Source: Haemophilus sp. HMSC068C11
Lineage (GTDB): Bacteria; Pseudomonadota; Gammaproteobacteria; Enterobacterales; Pasteurellaceae
Length of the DNA: 64,000 nucleotides
NCBI RefSeq assembly: GCF_001815355.1
Contig: NZ_KV820373.1
Coordinates: 36,278 to 100,277 of the forward strand
Reading direction: 5' to 3'
Part shown: piece after piece, positions 61,474-64,000 of the stretch
How positions within the stretch are numbered: the first letter of the stretch is position 1
Layout of the letters: the number at the start of each line of letters is the position of its first letter
The notes under the pieces: model-generated
The model's input: only the letters and a program-made list of their open reading frames with translations
What the model was told of the DNA's origin: nothing
Database searches by the model: none
Translations under genes and position numbers: made by a program

Positions 61474-62166
61474 TTAACGGTGATCCACTTGTTTTGCGAG
61501 CGTGTCGCCCAAATTTTGACTGAGCATCACGATAATCACGATAACAATAGTTGCAGCCCAAGTTACCGATGGCATATTACGATAGACGCCATAGTTAATG
61601 GCGAGGCTTCCTAAGCCGCCACCGCCTTGCGTTCCCGCCATTGCGGTATAGCCAATTAATGTCACGAAAGTGAGCGTAATAGCATTAATGAGCGTAGGTA
61701 GGGATTCAGGCAAATAGAATTTACGAATAATTTGCCAATTGGTTGCGCCCATGGCTTTTGCTGTTTCAGTCAAACCGGTTGGTATCTCAAAAAGTGCATT
61801 GCTCGTAAGACGTGCAAAAAATGGCGTTGCAGCTGCACTTAATGAGACAATCGCTGCATTAGAACCAATACTGCCGCCAGGAAGCAACCAGCTCGTTAGC
61901 GGAATTAAAGCAAGTAACAAAATAATGTAAGGGATTGAACGTCCGATATTAATAATGACGTTTAAAAACGCATTGAGCTTTTTGTTTTCTAAAATCGCCC
62001 CTTTATTGGTTAAAAAGGTTAAAAAACCCAGTGGTAAGCCTAATAAAGCGGCAATTAATGTCGATAATACTGACATATAAATTGTTTCAACGGTCGATAC
62101 CGTTAATAAACTCGCAAAATTATCGGGGAATTGTTGGCTAAATGTTGCCCATAAATCATTGAACAT
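61474..62166 (-). CDS. metI: Methionine ABC transporter permease MetI
   Basis: Inner-membrane permease of 230 aa with five hydrophobic segments and the coupling loop ([20 protein letters not shown]). [16 protein letters not shown] is a MetI hallmark. Overlaps metN by 11 bp. Confidence 0.96.
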   Translation of the reverse strand: MFNDLWATFSQQFPDNFASLLTVSTVETIYMSVLSTLIAALLGLPLGFLTFLTNKGAILENKKLNAFLNVIINIGRSIPYIILLLALIPLTSWLLPGGSIGSNAAIVSLSAAATPFFARLTSNALFEIPTGLTETAKAMGATNWQIIRKFYLPESLPTLINAITLTFVTLIGYTAMAGTQGGGGLGSLAINYGVYRNMPSVTWAATIVIVIIVMLSQNLGDTLAKQVDHR

Positions 62167-63193
62167 AGCCTAGCACCTCTACTCGAACGTTATTTTCCAT
62201 TAAATAAACTTTGGCTTGCGTAATCGCATCTTCATCACCTTCAACCTCCGCAATGGTAAAGCCAAATTTTACCCCTCCGGCATAATCAATTTGTGATGTT
62301 AAGATACTGAGTTCCACGCCAAATTTTTTCGATGCTTGAGAAAGTAATGGCGCATCGACGGAACGACCAGTAAATTCAAATTTGATGATCGGATACGATT
62401 TGGCATGTTTTGGTGTATCAGATAAATTTTCTAAATATTCTTCCGGCAAAGTAATGTGGAAAGTCGAACTAATAAATTCTTGGGCCAATTCTGTTTTCGG
62501 ATTAGAGAAAATTTCACTAACTGTGCCTTGTTCAATCAGACGGCCTTTATCAATTACGGCAACTTGATCGCAGATACGTTTAACCACTTCCATTTCATGA
62601 GTGATAAGAAGAATGGTGATACCTAAAGTGCGGTTGATTTCTTTTAATAATTTTAGAATAGATTGGGTTGTGGCCGGATCTAATGCGCTAGTTGCCTCAT
62701 CACAAAGTAAGACTTTTGGATCACTTGCAAGTGCACGCGCAATAGCTACACGTTGTTTTTGACCACCAGAGAGATTAGCAGGATACACATTATGTTTATC
62801 ACTTAATCCAACAAGCGCTAAAAGTGCGGTCGTTTTTTCTTGAATTTCTGCTTTTGATTTATTTTCTAATTCAAGTGGCAATGCCACGTTTTCAAAAACG
62901 GTTCGAGAGGTTAACAAATTAAAATGTTGGAAAATCATACCGATTTGGCGGCGTGTTTTCACTAATTCAGCGTCAGAAAGTTGAGTCAGATCCACATCAT
63001 CGATGAGCACAGCACCGTGAGTCGGTCTTTCTAATAAGTTTACACAACGGATAAGTGTACTTTTACCAGCACCAGAGGCGCCAATGACACCGCAAATCTG
63101 TCCCTTAGGCACATGTAATGAAACATTATCAAGTGCGGTCAGTTTTTTATCTGGAAGTGTAAAAATCTTCGTAATGTTATTTAGCTTAATCAT
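62156..63193 (-). CDS. metN: Methionine ABC transporter ATPase MetN
   Basis: ATPase of 345 aa: Walker [10 protein letters not shown], signature [15 protein letters not shown], Walker [13 protein letters not shown], and a C-terminal NIL/C2 domain (about 270-345) that binds methionine and inhibits transport when the cell is replete. Two uptake sequences lie in frame (62822-62830 and 63131-63139), both read as T-A-L. A MetJ operator lies upstream. Confidence 0.97.
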   Translation of the reverse strand: MIKLNNITKIFTLPDKKLTALDNVSLHVPKGQICGVIGASGAGKSTLIRCVNLLERPTHGAVLIDDVDLTQLSDAELVKTRRQIGMIFQHFNLLTSRTVFENVALPLELENKSKAEIQEKTTALLALVGLSDKHNVYPANLSGGQKQRVAIARALASDPKVLLCDEATSALDPATTQSILKLLKEINRTLGITILLITHEMEVVKRICDQVAVIDKGRLIEQGTVSEIFSNPKTELAQEFISSTFHITLPEEYLENLSDTPKHAKSYPIIKFEFTGRSVDAPLLSQASKKFGVELSILTSQIDYAGGVKFGFTIAEVEGDEDAITQAKVYLMENNVRVEVLGYVQ

Positions 63194-63230
63194 ATAAGCC
63201 CTTGTTCTCAGTTAATATTTGAATTTCATT

Positions 63231-63254
63231 TGTATTCTAGACGTCTAGAATGCT
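63231..63254 (-). promoter_or_regulatory. MetJ operator (tandem met boxes)
   Basis: The perfect 18-bp palindrome ATTCTAGACGTCTAGAAT (63234-63251) is centred on an exact met box AGACGTCT (63239-63246), flanked by weaker 8-mers TGTATTCT and AGAATGCT. It is 45 bp before the metN ATG, so MetJ with SAM should repress metNIQ. Confidence 0.88.
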
Positions 63255-63367
63255 GTGTCAATATCTTAGGGGATCTTTTTTAGACGGATCGGTTATGACT
63301 TATTATTGCTTATATTAAGGATAAAAGGGATAATTTTGTCTTAAGAAAAAGATAAATGAGAAAATAT

Positions 63368-63922
63368 ATGAAGAAAGCTGTTTTTTTAGATCGTGATGGC
63401 ACTTTAAATATCGACCATGGTTATGTTCATAAAATTGATGATTTCCAATTTATTGAAGGCAGTATTGATGCATTAAAAGCATTAAAGGAAATGGGATATC
63501 TTTTAGTTTTAGTGACTAATCAATCAGGCATTGCACGTGGATATTTTTCAGAAGATCAGTTTTTACAACTTACAGAATGGATGGATTGGTCGTTAGCTGA
63601 TCGTGGTGTGGATTTAGATGGTATTTATTATTGCCCTCATCACCCAGAAGGGAAGGGCGAATATAAAGAAGAGTGTGAATGTAGAAAACCAAAATCAGGT
63701 ATGTTACTAGAGGCAATTAAAGCGCTGAAAATCGATCCGGCACAATCTATTATGGTTGGCGATAAGATTGAAGATCTTAAAGCAGGCATTGGCGCAAAAG
63801 TGAAAACGAATATTTTAGTGCGAACAGGCAAACCTATTACAGAAGAGGGTGAGAATCTCGCTGATTATGTTTTGGATTCCATTGCAGATTTGCCAAGAAT
63901 AGCAAAACGATTAATTAAGTAA
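63368..63922 (+). CDS. gmhB: D-glycero-beta-D-manno-heptose-1,7-bisphosphate 7-phosphatase
   Basis: HAD phosphatase in the ADP-heptose pathway for LOS/LPS inner core. 184 aa from [14 protein letters not shown] at 63368, which places the nucleophile DRDGT at residues 9-13 as in homologues; an ATG four codons upstream is possible. Zinc-loop residues CPHHPEG...CECRKPK and the [11 protein letters not shown] motif are present. Divergent from metNIQ, as in E. coli, where gmhB precedes an rRNA operon. Confidence 0.95.
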   Translation: MKKAVFLDRDGTLNIDHGYVHKIDDFQFIEGSIDALKALKEMGYLLVLVTNQSGIARGYFSEDQFLQLTEWMDWSLADRGVDLDGIYYCPHHPEGKGEYKEECECRKPKSGMLLEAIKALKIDPAQSIMVGDKIEDLKAGIGAKVKTNILVRTGKPITEEGENLADYVLDSIADLPRIAKRLIK

Positions 63923-64000
63923 CAAAAATGATCTATTTTTTGTGCGAATAGGCGAAAAGATCTTCAATCAATAAAAAATTTACATTTTTTTACAAAAAGA
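63923..64000 (+). promoter_or_regulatory. AT-rich region after gmhB, possible rRNA promoter approach
   Basis: The last 78 bp are AT-rich with A and T tracts (AAAAAATTTACATTTTTTT) like UP or FIS elements. In E. coli an rRNA operon follows gmhB. No terminator was seen after gmhB and no rRNA sequence is inside the window. Confidence 0.3.

Overview
The window looks like chromosomal DNA from a Haemophilus-type Pasteurellaceae, most likely close to Haemophilus parainfluenzae. It is AT-rich, and the 9-bp Haemophilus DNA uptake sequence AAGTGCGGT occurs throughout, singly in genes and as inverted pairs that form terminators. Gene content and many gene pairs match what I recall of H. influenzae Rd, but the blocks are in a different order. 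No species call can be confirmed without a database.

Layout. 1-4.7 kb: partial hflD, trpS, a DUF406 gene, a lone radical-SAM activase (yjjW), a nucleoside transporter and deoD. 4.7-7.6 kb: greB and tex. 7.7-9.7 kb: the only clearly accessory stretch, with an unrecognised gene and two AT-rich genes that resemble immunity proteins of polymorphic-toxin or contact-inhibition systems but have no toxin beside them. 9.7-12.3 kb: divergent glpK/glpF with a perfect CRP site. 12.4-16.7 kb: an amino-acid (probably cystine) ABC importer with cysK and cysZ. 16.9-20.0 kb: zipA-ligA. 20.1-21.1 kb: a coiled-coil gene and ygiW with QseB-like boxes. 21.4-24.5 kb: tyrP, tdk, a small membrane gene and tsaD. 24.7-28.8 kb: the rpsU-dnaG-rpoD macromolecular synthesis operon. 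29-30.3 kb: psiE, rlmJ. 30.3-38.1 kb: mrcA divergent from the competence operon comABCDEF, then nfuA. 38.2-40.4 kb: comM and engB. 40.5-48.2 kb: a DUF535 gene, the oppABCDF operon and talB. 48.4-50.5 kb: a YagU-like gene, mlaA, ridA. 50.5-60.5 kb: the L10 leader, rplJ-rplL-rpoB-rpoC. 60.6-64 kb: metNIQ under a MetJ operator, and gmhB.

How it works together. Natural transformation dominates the window: the uptake-sequence density, the com operon (DNA-uptake pilus/secretin apparatus) and comM (branch migration during recombination). Both com promoters carry a CRP-S (Sxy-dependent) site about 100 bp before the start codon. The rest is mostly housekeeping: transcription (rpoB, rpoC, rpoD, greB, tex), replication (dnaG, ligA), translation, cell wall and division (mrcA, zipA), outer-membrane lipid asymmetry (mlaA) and nutrient import (Glp, Opp, Met, cystine, nucleosides). 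I saw no insertion sequence, prophage, CRISPR array, tRNA or rRNA. The best candidate for something new is the orphan immunity islet at about 8.2-9.7 kb: it contains a possible toxin 3' remnant, and its second gene is bracketed by near-identical uptake-sequence hairpins.
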